DNA of 64,000 bases from Nostoc calcicola FACHB-3891. Its GTDB lineage: Bacteria; Cyanobacteriota; Cyanobacteriia; Cyanobacteriales; Nostocaceae. The stretch lies in assembly GCF_014697355.1 (NCBI RefSeq), contig NZ_JACJRQ010000008.1, positions 62,001 to 126,000 of the forward strand. Reading direction: 5' to 3'. Under the pieces are notes generated by a model. That model searched no databases. It was not told where the DNA came from and worked only from the letters and a program-made list of their open reading frames with translations. The translations under genes and the position numbers were made by a program. This document shows, piece by piece, positions 1 to 8,212 of the stretch; position 1 is the first letter of the stretch; each line of letters begins with the position of its first letter.

Positions 1-22
1 GATTTTTAATTTTTAATTCTTA

Positions 23-334
23 TTATCGAGCATTGCGTTCACAGACTAAAACCTCTGCCACAATATCCGGGACATTTACAAAGTCTGTAAATCCTTCAGA
101 GCCACGAATCGGTGAAATAAATGTATAGTTTGGATCGCACACTCCATTGTCATAGACTTGGATAAACCACCGATCTGGAAATCCTTCTACACCTAGTTCT
201 ACAATGTACCAACTCTCGCCAATGAGACGAGAGTTAAAGATTGTAAACCACTCTCTATTTTCTTCTGAAATGTTCCAATCTGCCATGAGTAGCTCTAAAG
301 CTATTTGTCCGGCATCTGTTGAAGTCAATAGCAT
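23..334 (-). CDS. hypothetical protein (103 aa)
   Basis: I do not recognise this protein. It is a soluble, acidic 103-residue product rich in aromatic residues (several Trp, Phe and Tyr between residues 20 and 75), with no signal peptide, membrane segment or Cys motif. It starts at an ATG two bases upstream of the stop of the next minus-strand gene (337-612), so the two are probably co-transcribed, with this gene second. The stop lies just inside the left edge of the window, so the gene is complete. Codon use and the compact operon arrangement favour a real gene. Function unknown. Confidence 0.6.
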   Translation of the reverse strand: MLLTSTDAGQIALELLMADWNISEENREWFTIFNSRLIGESWYIVELGVEGFPDRWFIQVYDNGVCDPNYTFISPIRGSEGFTDFVNVPDIVAEVLVCERNAR

Positions 335-336
335 TT

Positions 337-612
337 TTACTCCTTATTAGCAACTTCCGAGTTGGAAACTTCAGGAACTTCAGGATATAAACCGAGTTGT
401 TTAGCTAACTCACGCGCTACAAAAAATAAAAATTTTGCACCATCTTGATTGCCTTCATGGGCGAACATAGTTGCCACTTGTAACATTGTTTCTACTAAGC
501 CAGAATCAACTAATTCTGGCTGACTTTCTAAAATTTCTGGTTCCTGACCGTTAGGGCATTTCAGTAGCTCATCAATCAGGTTAAAATACAAGTGTTGGCG
601 TTGTTCTGTCAT
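337..612 (-). CDS. small CHAT/TPR-associated N-terminal-type domain protein (91 aa)
   Basis: The preferred start is the ATG at 612, giving a product beginning MTEQRQ; an upstream ATG at 639 would add nine residues that look like leader sequence. The segment LLKCPNGQEPEIL followed by a helical stretch around AHEGNQDGAKFL resembles a helical module that, from memory, occurs at the N-terminus of many cyanobacterial TPR and CHAT-domain proteins. Here it stands alone with no TPR array or protease. It is probably in an operon with the gene at 23-334. The function is unknown, and an adaptor or orphan domain is only a guess. Confidence 0.6.
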   Translation of the reverse strand: MTEQRQHLYFNLIDELLKCPNGQEPEILESQPELVDSGLVETMLQVATMFAHEGNQDGAKFLFFVARELAKQLGLYPEVPEVSNSEVANKE

Positions 613-698
613 GGTGATTTTTTTGATTTGAATGAACAATTTTGTAGCGTAGATAGAGAGTTGAAAATCTCTTAATAACTCTAATAATGTCCGATCGC

Positions 699-1118
699 TT
701 ACTGCTCAATGCTTTGTTGCCACAACCTCTCCAACATTTCAACTTGTTCTCTTAAAACAGCAGCACGATAAACAAGATATCTGTCGTAAAAGATAATACC
801 TAACCCAACACAAATCGGGGTTAACAAGAAGAACCATTGTAGGATAGTGCCAAATTTATATTGCTCAGCAAGATTCAGCATTTGATTAACCACATTCTGC
901 TCAGAGGTTTTGATGTTAGTCTGAGATAATGGTGTATTTTGTGTCTGGGGAGTCACAGCGATCGCCACATCAGTTTTGTTAACTTCGCAGGCTAAATTCT
1001 GTGATTCTAATAACTCAAGATGTCGCTCCCAAATTATGCCAAATACTACTAGCCCCGGAGAAAGCACTGCTAAGCTAACGACGCAAACTGTAAGAACATT
1101 TAAAAATTTGGCTTTCAT
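699..1118 (-). CDS. hypothetical membrane protein with two TM segments (139 aa)
   Basis: The protein has an N-terminal hydrophobic segment (about residues 8-28), a polar loop of about 60 residues containing one Cys, and a second hydrophobic segment (about 94-112) followed by a basic, coiled-coil-like tail with LREQVEMLERLWQQ. This predicts two membrane crossings with the loop outside the cytoplasm. The start at 1118 has a purine-rich AGGGAGAG a short way upstream. No family is recognised. It lies 60 bp upstream of the gene at 337-612 on the same strand and could belong to the same transcript. Confidence 0.55.
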   Translation of the reverse strand: MKAKFLNVLTVCVVSLAVLSPGLVVFGIIWERHLELLESQNLACEVNKTDVAIAVTPQTQNTPLSQTNIKTSEQNVVNQMLNLAEQYKFGTILQWFFLLTPICVGLGIIFYDRYLVYRAAVLREQVEMLERLWQQSIEQ

Positions 1119-1154
1119 CTTGGCTCTCCCTTGCTAGGTAGTATGCACCTAGTA

Positions 1155-1275
1155 AGATTTGTCATTTGTTATTTGTCATTTGTCATTTGTTATTTTTAAA
1201 TGACCAATGACTAATGACTAATGTTATTTTTCCTTTGTCATTTGTTATTTGTAAACGAGCAATGACTAATGACTG
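1155..1275. repeat. STRR repeat tract (TTTGTCAT / CTAATGAC types)
   Basis: This tract has heptamer-type degenerate repeats of the form gtcatttgt and then tgactaatgac, the STRR type typical of Nostoc and Anabaena genomes. The gene-free stretch 1119-2283 around it also holds a C-rich/G-rich hairpin at about 1303-1346 (CTAAGC paired with GCTTAG inside CCCCCC/GGGGGG) and a candidate MITE. No open reading frame worth annotating was seen between 1119 and 2283. Confidence 0.8.
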
Positions 1276-1930
1276 TTGATTCTCAAAAGAGAGATTAAGA
1301 AGTCCCCCCTAGTTCACTAAGCTTTCGCTTAGGAATGTTGGGGGGTAGAGGGGAATCTCTGCGTAAATCCTATACGATTTATATCAGTCGCCTCTCCACA
1401 AAACAGTTTACCCCAGCCCTATTAAGATTATTAAATTCATTACAATAGTACTCAAAGCCTGTAATTATTGCCTGATAAGTATTTTAAAAATTCATTGGGG
1501 TAGAGGTGCTAGTGTTTTTCAGATGGGGTTCTAGTGTTTTCGAGGTGGGGTTCTGGTGTGTGGAGTACTCAACCTCAAAGCAATGTAGGCAAGGATTAAA
1601 GACTCTTTGTTGGAAAATTTGGAGATGACCAAATCTGTACTCAAAACAAAATATCGATGTCTTTTGATAAGGATAGACTGAATCAATATAAAAAGCAATT
1701 AAATTTTATTTGATAACTCATATTTCCATAACAAATTGAATTATAGCGATTAATATGTTGATTATTATTTGAAAAGTTCTTCTTAAACTTATATATTTTG
1801 CCGATGAGTTAAAATACATAGTACATACATTCATCTGCACTCCAGGTAAGAATTCACTACTAATGAAGAGACAGTGCAGTATTTTTGATTCCACAAACGA
1901 GCAACTGACATTGAAAAATCAGAATTTCTC

Positions 1931-2104
1931 AGAGGATGTTTGAAAAGTCATGATTGATGTATCAAATATTTTTTTACCCCACCCTAACCCTCCCCTTGTA
2001 AAGGGGAGGGAACCGGATTTTTTTGTTTACCTCAATATATCGGGGGGATTAAGGGGGTAATAATTCGATTAAAATCACAACATACTACTTTTCAAACAAC
2101 CTCT
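1931..2104. mobile_element. candidate MITE with 18-bp terminal inverted repeats
   Basis: The left end AGAGGATGTTTGAAAAGT (1931-1948) matches the reverse complement of the right end (2087-2104) at 16 of 18 positions. The 8-base word AGAATTTC lies just outside both ends (1921-1928 and 2107-2114), two bases from the inverted repeat on each side, which could be an imperfect target duplication. The interior is non-coding and has a perfect 10-bp hairpin (1988-1997 with 2001-2010, CCCTCCCCTT/AAGGGGAGGG). Size, ends and absence of an ORF fit a non-autonomous element; the parent transposase is not in the window. Confidence 0.55.
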
Positions 2105-2283
2105 CAAGAATTTCCTACGATTGGCAGATTGATTCATCAAGTTTTATGCTGATTATGTAACTGTTCTGATTTCTGATTTCTGGCTTTTGAATTCCCATCG
2201 CTCAACTACAAAATCAATACACAAAAGCTTATTGTTATAAATAGATACTCTGCACTAAGATTTAGAATTTTAGGAGTTAAATA

Positions 2284-3243
2284 ATGCGGATTGCTAAAGA
2301 CGTAACGGAACTTATTGGACGAACTCCTTTAGTTGAACTGAACAAAATTCCTCAAGCTGAGGGAGTAGTAGCAAGAATAGTTGTCAAACTTGAAGGTATG
2401 AACCCAGCGGCTTCAGTGAAAGACCGCATTGGTTTAAGTATGGTACTCTCGGCAGAAGCAGAGGGTTTAATTGAGCCAGGAAAAACCATTTTAGTAGAGC
2501 CTACCTCAGGTAATACAGGAATTGCTCTGGCAATGGTGGCAGCGGCGCGGGGCTACAATTTAATTTTGACAATGCCGGAAACCATGAGCCATGAACGACG
2601 GGCTATGCTCAGAGCTTATGGTGCATCTTTAGAGTTGACACCGGGGGCTGAGGGGATGCGGGGAGCAATTCGCAAAGCCGAAGAAATTGTAGCTAAAACT
2701 CCTAATGCTTTGATGCTGCAACAATTCCGCAACCCCGCCAATCCCAAAATTCACCGCGAAACCACCGCCGAAGAAATTTGGGCGGATACAGACGGCGAAG
2801 TGGATATCGTCATTGCCGGAGTAGGTACTGGTGGGACAATTACTGGGATTGCAGAGGTAATTAAAAGCCGCAAACCGAGTTTTCACGCGATCGCAGTTGA
2901 ACCCAGCAACAGCCCAGTCCTCTCAGGCGGTGAAGCCGGGCCCCATAGAATTCAAGGCATTGGCGCTGGTTTTGTCCCCGATGTTCTCCGCTTAGAATTA
3001 ATTGATGAAGTAATTAGAGTCAGCGACGAACAAGCGATCGCATTTGGGCGACGCTTAGCAAAAGAAGAAGGTTTATTATCTGGCATATCCTCCGGTGCAG
3101 CCTTATGCGCCGCCATTCAAGTAGGTAAACGTCCAGAAAATGCCGGACGTTTAATCGTGATGATTCAACCTTCCTTCGGCGAACGCTACCTCAGCACACC
3201 CATGTTTCAAGATTTATCCTTAGAAACTGCTGGCGTTCGTTAA
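2284..3243 (+). CDS. cysK: cysteine synthase A (O-acetylserine sulfhydrylase)
   Basis: This PLP enzyme makes L-cysteine from O-acetylserine and sulfide in the cytoplasm. At 319 residues it is full length for CysK. The PLP lysine lies in [10 protein letters not shown] (about K46), the substrate loop is PTSGNTG (residues 73-79), the phosphate-binding loop is GTGGTITG in the middle, and SGISSGAA is near the C-terminus. The ATG at 2284 follows a purine-rich leader (TTTTAGGAGTTAAATA). It is transcribed toward the ArsC-like gene, with a hairpin between the two stops. Its neighbour on the other strand includes a cysteine-dioxygenase-type gene, so cysteine synthesis and breakdown are encoded side by side. 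Confidence 0.96.
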   Translation: MRIAKDVTELIGRTPLVELNKIPQAEGVVARIVVKLEGMNPAASVKDRIGLSMVLSAEAEGLIEPGKTILVEPTSGNTGIALAMVAAARGYNLILTMPETMSHERRAMLRAYGASLELTPGAEGMRGAIRKAEEIVAKTPNALMLQQFRNPANPKIHRETTAEEIWADTDGEVDIVIAGVGTGGTITGIAEVIKSRKPSFHAIAVEPSNSPVLSGGEAGPHRIQGIGAGFVPDVLRLELIDEVIRVSDEQAIAFGRRLAKEEGLLSGISSGAALCAAIQVGKRPENAGRLIVMIQPSFGERYLSTPMFQDLSLETAGVR

Positions 3244-3246
3244 AAA

Positions 3247-3280
3247 GTAGGGGCACAGCAATGCTGTGCCCTCATATTTT
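3247..3280. terminator. palindromic hairpin between convergent genes
   Basis: GGGCACAGCA (3251-3260) pairs with TGCTGTGCCC (3262-3271) and is followed on the plus strand by an AT-rich run with five T's. It sits 7 bp after the cysK stop and 17 bp before the stop of the convergent ArsC-like gene, so it probably serves as a terminator. It belongs to the same dispersed GTAGGGGCAC palindrome family seen at 6259-6292. Confidence 0.55.
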
Positions 3281-3287
3281 TAGATAA

Positions 3288-3797
3288 CTAATGGCTACAG
3301 CTGCCTTGCTTTTGGTGTTCTTCACCATGATGCTTACAGCCACCTTGCTGATGATGATGATGATTGCGATCGCCACTGTGGGAGCAGCTTTGCAAATCCT
3401 GGTTCATCAGATTTTCGCTCATTTCTCGGAAGGATTCATCCACAGGCTTTAAGCCAATCCAAGCATCAATCTTTTCCACATCAAATCCTACCTCACGGCG
3501 ATCGCCTACTTGTAACAAAGGACGGCGAACCAACAGCGGATCTTGCAACATCAGCAGCAAAGCGGTTTGTTCGTCCACTTTTTCCGGAACCACCTCACCA
3601 GATTTTACCTTTGGGGCGGAACGATTAAACCATTCGGCTACGGGGCGATCGCCAAAAAATGAACGCAACCGTTCAACTGTCCAAGGTTCTGTTAGCAAAT
3701 TGTACTCTACCACCTCATGACCAGCAGCTGTGAGCAAAACTTTTTGCTTGGTACCACCTTTACAGCCTGGTTTTCCATAAAAAATTACTCTTGCCAT
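3288..3797 (-). CDS. ArsC/Spx-like nitrogenase-associated protein with metal-binding tail
   Basis: The N-terminal 110 residues have the thioredoxin-like ArsC/Spx fold: a beta strand, a single redox-type Cys in KPGCKGG (C12), and the family's NRSAPKV and LLVRRPLL segments. This matches the nitrogenase-associated ArsC-like family found next to nif genes. Unusually, residues about 136-169 form a His/Cys-rich tail with a run of four His and several CxH or HH groups, which suggests metal binding. It is the last gene of the minus-strand series coxB to here and lies about 120 bp after the cupin gene. A role in nitrogenase or heterocyst metabolism is an inference from family and context. Confidence 0.8.
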   Translation of the reverse strand: MARVIFYGKPGCKGGTKQKVLLTAAGHEVVEYNLLTEPWTVERLRSFFGDRPVAEWFNRSAPKVKSGEVVPEKVDEQTALLLMLQDPLLVRRPLLQVGDRREVGFDVEKIDAWIGLKPVDESFREMSENLMNQDLQSCSHSGDRNHHHHQQGGCKHHGEEHQKQGSCSH

Positions 3798-3916
3798 GCT
3801 ACTACCTCTGATACCAATTCGTAATTCGTAATTCGTAATTAAGAAAGCGACACGTTTTTGGATGAAGACGCGATGAATCGCGTCTCTACAAAGAATTCTG
3901 AATTCAGAATTCTCTT

Positions 3917-4528
3917 TTAAAAATTCTTAGCCTTATGGGTAAGAAAGTCAAACTCAAATCTTTGTTTTGGGTCGGTTTCACCGTAAATGTTAAAAGTCAC
4001 AGTTGGTTCATCACCCAGTGCTTCTACACAGTGAATTGCATCGGGAGTAAAGCTGATAATATCTCCTGGGAACAGAGTTATTTCTCCCGTAGATTCAATT
4101 TTGTCTTGAGATTCTGAGCTATCAGTGCGTTGCCAAAAAGTATTTCTTTCCTGACCTTTTAACACCGCCACTACTCCCCACGTTCCGTGATTATGAATAG
4201 TCGATCGGGTTCCCGGTGCAAATGTTACTGTTTGCACAGTCAGCGGAAAACCCAATTCATCATATAGGAGTAAAACAGAGGTTCCCGTTTTGGGAGAAGG
4301 TTCTAAATGCTGACTCCGCACCCAGTAGGAATTAACGAACAAGCGCCTGACGAGCATCCGAATTTCCGGCAAACAACTTGATTCATCTTCCACACTATTG
4401 AGAACATCTTCAACCTCAGTTAAAAACCGATAAACGCGGTAATTATCCCTCAATAAATCCCATGCTCTCACAGATTTACAGGCTTGATACTGACCGTCTC
4501 CCGTTACCAGCCAATCCCTACCTTTCAT
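3917..4528 (-). CDS. cysteine dioxygenase family protein (cupin)
   Basis: This 203-residue cupin probably oxidises a thiol such as cysteine with O2, using mononuclear iron. The three predicted iron ligands are visible: H112 and H114 in IHNHGTW and H166 in DAIHCVEA. PGDIISF is the second cupin motif. Length and layout fit bacterial cysteine dioxygenases; the true substrate (cysteine, mercaptopropionate or another thiol) cannot be fixed from sequence. It lies downstream of coxB-A-C and the TPR gene on the same strand and upstream of the ArsC-like gene. An O2-consuming enzyme beside a terminal oxidase is suggestive in a heterocyst setting. Confidence 0.82.
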   Translation of the reverse strand: MKGRDWLVTGDGQYQACKSVRAWDLLRDNYRVYRFLTEVEDVLNSVEDESSCLPEIRMLVRRLFVNSYWVRSQHLEPSPKTGTSVLLLYDELGFPLTVQTVTFAPGTRSTIHNHGTWGVVAVLKGQERNTFWQRTDSSESQDKIESTGEITLFPGDIISFTPDAIHCVEALGDEPTVTFNIYGETDPKQRFEFDFLTHKAKNF

Positions 4529-4533
4529 AACTT

Positions 4534-4695
4534 TTAAAATCTCATTTGAGAAGATTGAATGACAATGATCGGCGAAATATTGGGAAGACTGCCTATAGGA
4601 GGTGTAGTAGGTATGTAAATCGGAGGAAAGATAGAGTTATTATTACTCGCAGTTCCTAAAAGAGAGTAAGACGAAGTAGATAACCAATTGTTCAT
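4534..4695 (-). CDS. possible small ORF upstream of the cupin gene (53 aa)
   Basis: This short frame runs from ATG at 4695 to TAA at 4534, only five bases before the ATG of the cysteine-dioxygenase-type gene. A purine-rich AAGGTGAAG lies about seven bases before the ATG. The product begins MNNWLSTSS and is rich in Pro, Ile, Ser and Asn, including PPIYIPTTPPIG; it has no recognised domain. Tight spacing and a plausible ribosome-binding site argue for a translated leader or small gene. Low-complexity composition argues against. The rest of the gap 4529-4837 is STRR repeat. Confidence 0.35.
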   Translation of the reverse strand: MNNWLSTSSYSLLGTASNNNSIFPPIYIPTTPPIGSLPNISPIIVIQSSQMRF

Positions 4696-4717
4696 GAGTC
4701 TTCACCTTGATTGAGAA

Positions 4718-4833
4718 AGGGGGAGTGGGGAGTGGGGAGTGGGGAGTTAGGAGTTAAGAGTTAGGAGTTAAGAATAATTCTCCCTCATCTCCCTCATCTC
4801 CCTCATCTCCCTCATCTCCCCACTCCCCACGCA
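4718..4833. repeat. STRR tracts (GGGGAGT, GTTAGGA, CTCCCTCAT)
   Basis: Three tandem blocks follow one another: ggggagt units, gttaggagttaaga units, then ctccctcat units ending in ccccactcccc. The same blocks occur in reverse-complement order at 5328-5512, so the TPR-like gene between them is enclosed by an inverted pair. Confidence 0.85.
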
Positions 4834-4837
4834 TTAA

Positions 4838-5323
4838 TTAATCATCTTCTTCTGCCGGACGTGTTAAAATATCCAGGAGAATTCCGGCTCCAAAATCATG
4901 CTTTTCGTCTATCTCTTTGACTCTGGCGCTGATTTCTTTTGCCTCGTCTATTGCTCCTAACTTTGCTAGAACCAATCCAGAAGCAGCATAGGCATTCAAG
5001 TACAATCGAATTTGCGGGTCTTCTTTGCGATTGACTAATATAGGCTGAAGTTGCTCCCAGTCGTTAGGGAATTTTTCTAGTTCTTTAATTTTATCTAATA
5101 ATTTGATTGTTGTTTGTAGTGCAAGAGAATAATTATTTTTATAGTAGAAAAATCTATATGCTGCTACCAAAACATCTGTATTTTCACCAGTTTTGGCTAA
5201 GGCTTGTTGAATATATTTTTCCGATTCTGATGTATTCTCCCAGTTTTGTGCTGCTAGAATCAATAAATTTTTGACATCATCAGGAACTTGAAACCATGAG
5301 AATTTATTTGTATTGACTTGCAT
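4838..5323 (-). CDS. TPR-like helical repeat protein (161 aa)
   Basis: This is a soluble, all-helical protein. Paired helices can be read at about residues 17-45 (LILAAQNWENTSESEKYIQQ), 50-75 and 110-140 (AYAASGLVLAKLGAIDEAKE), which have TPR character, and there is an acidic C-terminus. It is likely a protein-interaction scaffold; no catalytic motif is visible. It lies between coxC and the cupin gene on the same strand, so it could travel with the oxidase operon. It is separated from both sides by long STRR tracts that may interrupt transcription. Confidence 0.7.
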   Translation of the reverse strand: MQVNTNKFSWFQVPDDVKNLLILAAQNWENTSESEKYIQQALAKTGENTDVLVAAYRFFYYKNNYSLALQTTIKLLDKIKELEKFPNDWEQLQPILVNRKEDPQIRLYLNAYAASGLVLAKLGAIDEAKEISARVKEIDEKHDFGAGILLDILTRPAEEDD

Positions 5324-5327
5324 ATTG

Positions 5328-5512
5328 GGGACTGGGGATTGGGGAATGTAGAGATGAGGGAGATGAGGGGGATGAGGGAGATGAGGGGGATGAGGGAGAT
5401 GAGGGAGATGAGGGAGATGAGCAGAATAACTCCTAACTCTTAACTCCTAACTCCTAACTCCCCACTCCTAACTCCTAACTCCTAACTCCCCACTCCCTAC
5501 TCCCCACTCACT
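5328..5512. repeat. STRR tracts (GAGATGAGG, AACTCCT, CCCCACT)
   Basis: Nine-base units of gagatgagg type are followed by taactcctaactc and ccccactcc units, directly after the coxC stop in the direction of transcription. They are the reverse complement, block by block, of the tract at 4718-4833. Confidence 0.85.
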
Positions 5513-5513
5513 T

Positions 5514-6110
5514 TTAAAACAGTGTAAGAATGTACACCAAAGTGAAAAGAACAATCCAAATAATGTCTACGAAGTGCCAGTAAATTTCTGCCATTTCGAT
5601 GAAGGTGTGATTTGTTGCAGAATATTGACCGGGACGGCGCGATCGCCACAACACAGCTAATATGAATAACAGTCCCACAAAAACGTGTAAACCGTGGAAT
5701 CCTGTCATCAAATAAAAGCAGTTGGCGAAGACATTGGTAGTCAAACCGTAGCCTAAAGTTGCGTACTCATAAGCCTGACCAATCAAGAAAATTGCTCCCA
5801 TGATGGCGGTAATTGTGTACCACAGTTGCATTCCCTTGACATTATTCTTTTTAATCGCCGTATCGCCGAAGTGAATCACGAAACTGCTAGACACCAGAAT
5901 AATGGTGTTAATCGTTGGCAACAATAACTCTACTTCAGTTCCTTCGGGAGGCCAAACTGCTGTACTGCTGCGGAAAAACAAATAGGTGGCAAAAAATCCG
6001 CCGAACATCAGGGATTCAGAGACGAGGAATGTTAACAGTCCCCAAACTCTTAAATCTGGATGTTCTTCGTGATGTCCTGCGCTTTCATGTTCTGTTGTAG
6101 CTATGGTCAT
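5514..6110 (-). CDS. coxC: cytochrome c oxidase subunit III
   Basis: Subunit III of the aa3-type terminal oxidase, in the thylakoid or cytoplasmic membrane. The ATG at 6110 (MTIATTEHES) is preferred over the upstream ATG at 6155 because family members begin near this point; the product is then 198 residues. It has five or so hydrophobic segments and the family motifs WGLLTFLVSESLMFGGFF near the N-terminus, GFHGLHVFVG, and the C-terminal YWHFVDIIWIVLF. It is third in coxB-coxA-coxC, 214 bp after coxA with a strong hairpin in the gap. By synteny with patB and fdxB it is probably the heterocyst oxidase set (cox2 type). Confidence 0.95.
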   Translation of the reverse strand: MTIATTEHESAGHHEEHPDLRVWGLLTFLVSESLMFGGFFATYLFFRSSTAVWPPEGTEVELLLPTINTIILVSSSFVIHFGDTAIKKNNVKGMQLWYTITAIMGAIFLIGQAYEYATLGYGLTTNVFANCFYLMTGFHGLHVFVGLLFILAVLWRSRRPGQYSATNHTFIEMAEIYWHFVDIIWIVLFTLVYILTLF

Positions 6111-6258
6111 AGATTTGTTGACAAAAAGGTGACTGGGGATTGGGGACTGATGCAAGGTTGCACCACTTGTTCAGTTAAACCTAAAACTTGAGGCTGGGTA
6201 GGTTGAGCTGAATGAAGTGAAATCCAACCTACAATTCTTAGAGTTCCGAGTACACCTG

Positions 6259-6292
6259 TAGGGGCACGGCACGGCACTGCCGTGCCCCTACA
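6259..6292. repeat. perfect 14-bp palindrome in the coxA-coxC gap
   Basis: GTAGGGGCACGGCA (6259-6272) and its exact complement TGCCGTGCCCCTAC (6279-6292) flank a six-base loop. No T run follows, so it is more like a REP-type palindrome than a terminator. It may stabilise or process the coxA 3' end and reduce coxC expression. Related palindromes lie at 3247-3271 and 10407-10432. Confidence 0.75.
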
Positions 6293-6324
6293 CCTCGTCA
6301 CCCTCCGCATCCCCGCGTTAGTAA

Positions 6325-7998
6325 CTAAACACTAGCTTCCGGTGTCCCTGCTGGCTGCACTTCAGTACTATGACCATTGCCGTAGTCATAAGGGCCATGA
6401 GTAACAACTGGCAATACTTCCCAGTTTTCAATGGCTGGTGGTGAGCTAGTTGTCCATTCTAGGGTCAAAGCTTGCCAAGGATTATCACCTGCCTTGGGTC
6501 CCTTCAACCAACTTTGAATAATGTTGATGGCGAAGGGAATTACTGATATCCCCAAAACAAATGAACCAAAGGTACAAATTTGATTGAGGTCGATGAATTG
6601 GGGGTCATACATTGCAACTCTTCGGGGCATTCCTTTCAAACCCAACTCGTGCATGGGTAGAAAGGTTAAATTTGTGCCAATGAAGGTGAGGAAAAAGTGA
6701 ATGCGTCCCCAGGTTTCATTCAACATCCGTCCGGTCATTTTGGGGAACCAGTGATAAATACCGGCGTAAATGCCAAACACGGAACCGCCAAACAGAACGT
6801 AATGGAAATGTCCTACCACATAATATGTGTCGTGGACGTGAATATCAAAGGGGGCTGTTCCCATTGTCACGCCGCTTAAGCCGCCCATGACGAACATCGA
6901 TAACAAACCAATGGCGAAAAGCATGGCGCTGGTGAAGCGAATCTTACCACCCCAAAGGGTAGCAACCCAGCCGAAAATCTTCACGCCAGTGGGAACGGCA
7001 ACAAGTAAGGTGGAGATGGTGAAGAACATCCGCATCCAACCAGGTGTACCGCTGGTAAACATGTGGTGTACCCAGACGAACAAACCAACGACGCAGATGG
7101 CTACACTTGAATAAGCGATCGCTTTATAACCAAAAATCGGCTTACGCGCATGTACTGGAATCACTTCGGACATAATGCCGAAGATGGGCAGAATCATTAA
7201 ATATACTGCCGGGTGAGAATAAAACCAGAACAAGTGTTGGTAAATTACAACGTTACCGCCTGCATCTGGTTTAAAGAAGGAGGTGCCCAAGTTGAGGTCA
7301 AATAACAGCAGAATTAAACCCGCTGCTAATACAGGTGTGGAGAGAAGCGCCAGAATGGAGGTTGCCAAGATTGCCCAGCAAAACAGGGGTACTTGATCCC
7401 ATTTCATGCTGGGAACCTTCATCATCAAAATGGTGATGACAAAGTTCAGCGAACCCAAAATTGAAGAAGTTCCCACCAAAACGATCGCCAATATCCACAT
7501 AGTTTGAGCGATTGGTGCTGTCACCAAGCTCAAAGGTGGGTAAGCTGTCCAACCTGATTGCGAACCGCCAAACAGGAAACTACCTAAAATCAACGCACCA
7601 GCTGGTGGGTTTAACCAAAAGGCGATCGCATTTAGCTTCGGGAAAGCCATGTCCCTAGCGCCAACCATCAAGGGTACCAAAAAGTTACCAAATCCCCCAA
7701 TGGCACTGGGGACAATCCACAGGAAGATCATAATCGTCCCGTGGTTGGTCATGAAAGCGTTATACAGATTGGGGTCGAGTAAATCTGCATCAGGTGTTGC
7801 TAATTCGGCACGAATAGCGATCGCCATCAATCCGCCGATGAGATAGAACACAAACGCCGTCACAAGATATTGAATACCAATAACCTTGTGGTCAATGTTA
7901 AATGTGAAATAATCCTGCCACTTCCACGCTTGTTGATGAGAGGTGTGGGCGATCTTCTCTTCTGGTGGAGTGTTGGGTGGAAATTCTACCTGTGTCAT
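6325..7998 (-). CDS. coxA: cytochrome c oxidase subunit I
   Basis: The catalytic heme-copper subunit reduces O2 to water and pumps protons. At 557 residues with twelve hydrophobic segments it is full length. Visible metal ligands include the low-spin heme His in MTNHGTIMIF, the CuB His and cross-linked Tyr in YSHPAVYLMILP, the two CuB His of VHHMFTSG, and HDTYYVVGHFHYVLFGG carrying the high-spin and second low-spin heme ligands. It sits between coxB (about 190 bp upstream, filled with STRRs) and coxC. Synteny with fdxB and patB suggests heterocyst-specific expression, where it would lower O2 to protect nitrogenase. Confidence 0.97.
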   Translation of the reverse strand: MTQVEFPPNTPPEEKIAHTSHQQAWKWQDYFTFNIDHKVIGIQYLVTAFVFYLIGGLMAIAIRAELATPDADLLDPNLYNAFMTNHGTIMIFLWIVPSAIGGFGNFLVPLMVGARDMAFPKLNAIAFWLNPPAGALILGSFLFGGSQSGWTAYPPLSLVTAPIAQTMWILAIVLVGTSSILGSLNFVITILMMKVPSMKWDQVPLFCWAILATSILALLSTPVLAAGLILLLFDLNLGTSFFKPDAGGNVVIYQHLFWFYSHPAVYLMILPIFGIMSEVIPVHARKPIFGYKAIAYSSVAICVVGLFVWVHHMFTSGTPGWMRMFFTISTLLVAVPTGVKIFGWVATLWGGKIRFTSAMLFAIGLLSMFVMGGLSGVTMGTAPFDIHVHDTYYVVGHFHYVLFGGSVFGIYAGIYHWFPKMTGRMLNETWGRIHFFLTFIGTNLTFLPMHELGLKGMPRRVAMYDPQFIDLNQICTFGSFVLGISVIPFAINIIQSWLKGPKAGDNPWQALTLEWTTSSPPAIENWEVLPVVTHGPYDYGNGHSTEVQPAGTPEASV

Positions 7999-7999
7999 A

Positions 8000-8212
8000 T
8001 TTTTGTCCTTTGTCGTTTGTCATTTGTCCTTTGTCATTTGTTGTTTGTCCTTTGTCCGTTGTCCTTTGTCATTTGTTGTTTGTCCTTTGTCCGTTGTCCT
8101 TTGTCATTTGTCATTTACTAATGACCAATGACTAATGACCAATAACTAATGACCAATAACTAATGACCAATGACTAATGACCAATGACTAATGACTCATG
8201 ACTACTGACTCT
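8000..8212. repeat. STRR tract filling the coxB-coxA gap
   Basis: About 120 bp of tttgtcctttgtcat-type units switch to about 90 bp of ctaatgaccaatga-type units running into the coxB stop codon region. The reverse-complement tract is at 11087-11197. Plus-strand open frames here encode only Cys/Leu/Ser/Phe-rich repeats and are not genes. Confidence 0.9.

Noticed and set aside
3364..3720. Plus-strand frame opposite the ArsC-like gene
   Set aside because: Shadow frame; low-complexity Ser/Thr-rich product and no ribosome-binding site.
7870..8131. Two plus-strand frames encoding Cys/Leu/Ser/Phe-rich repeats (LSFVLCPL type)
   Set aside because: They are translations of the STRR tract between coxB and coxA and overlap the start of coxA on the other strand.
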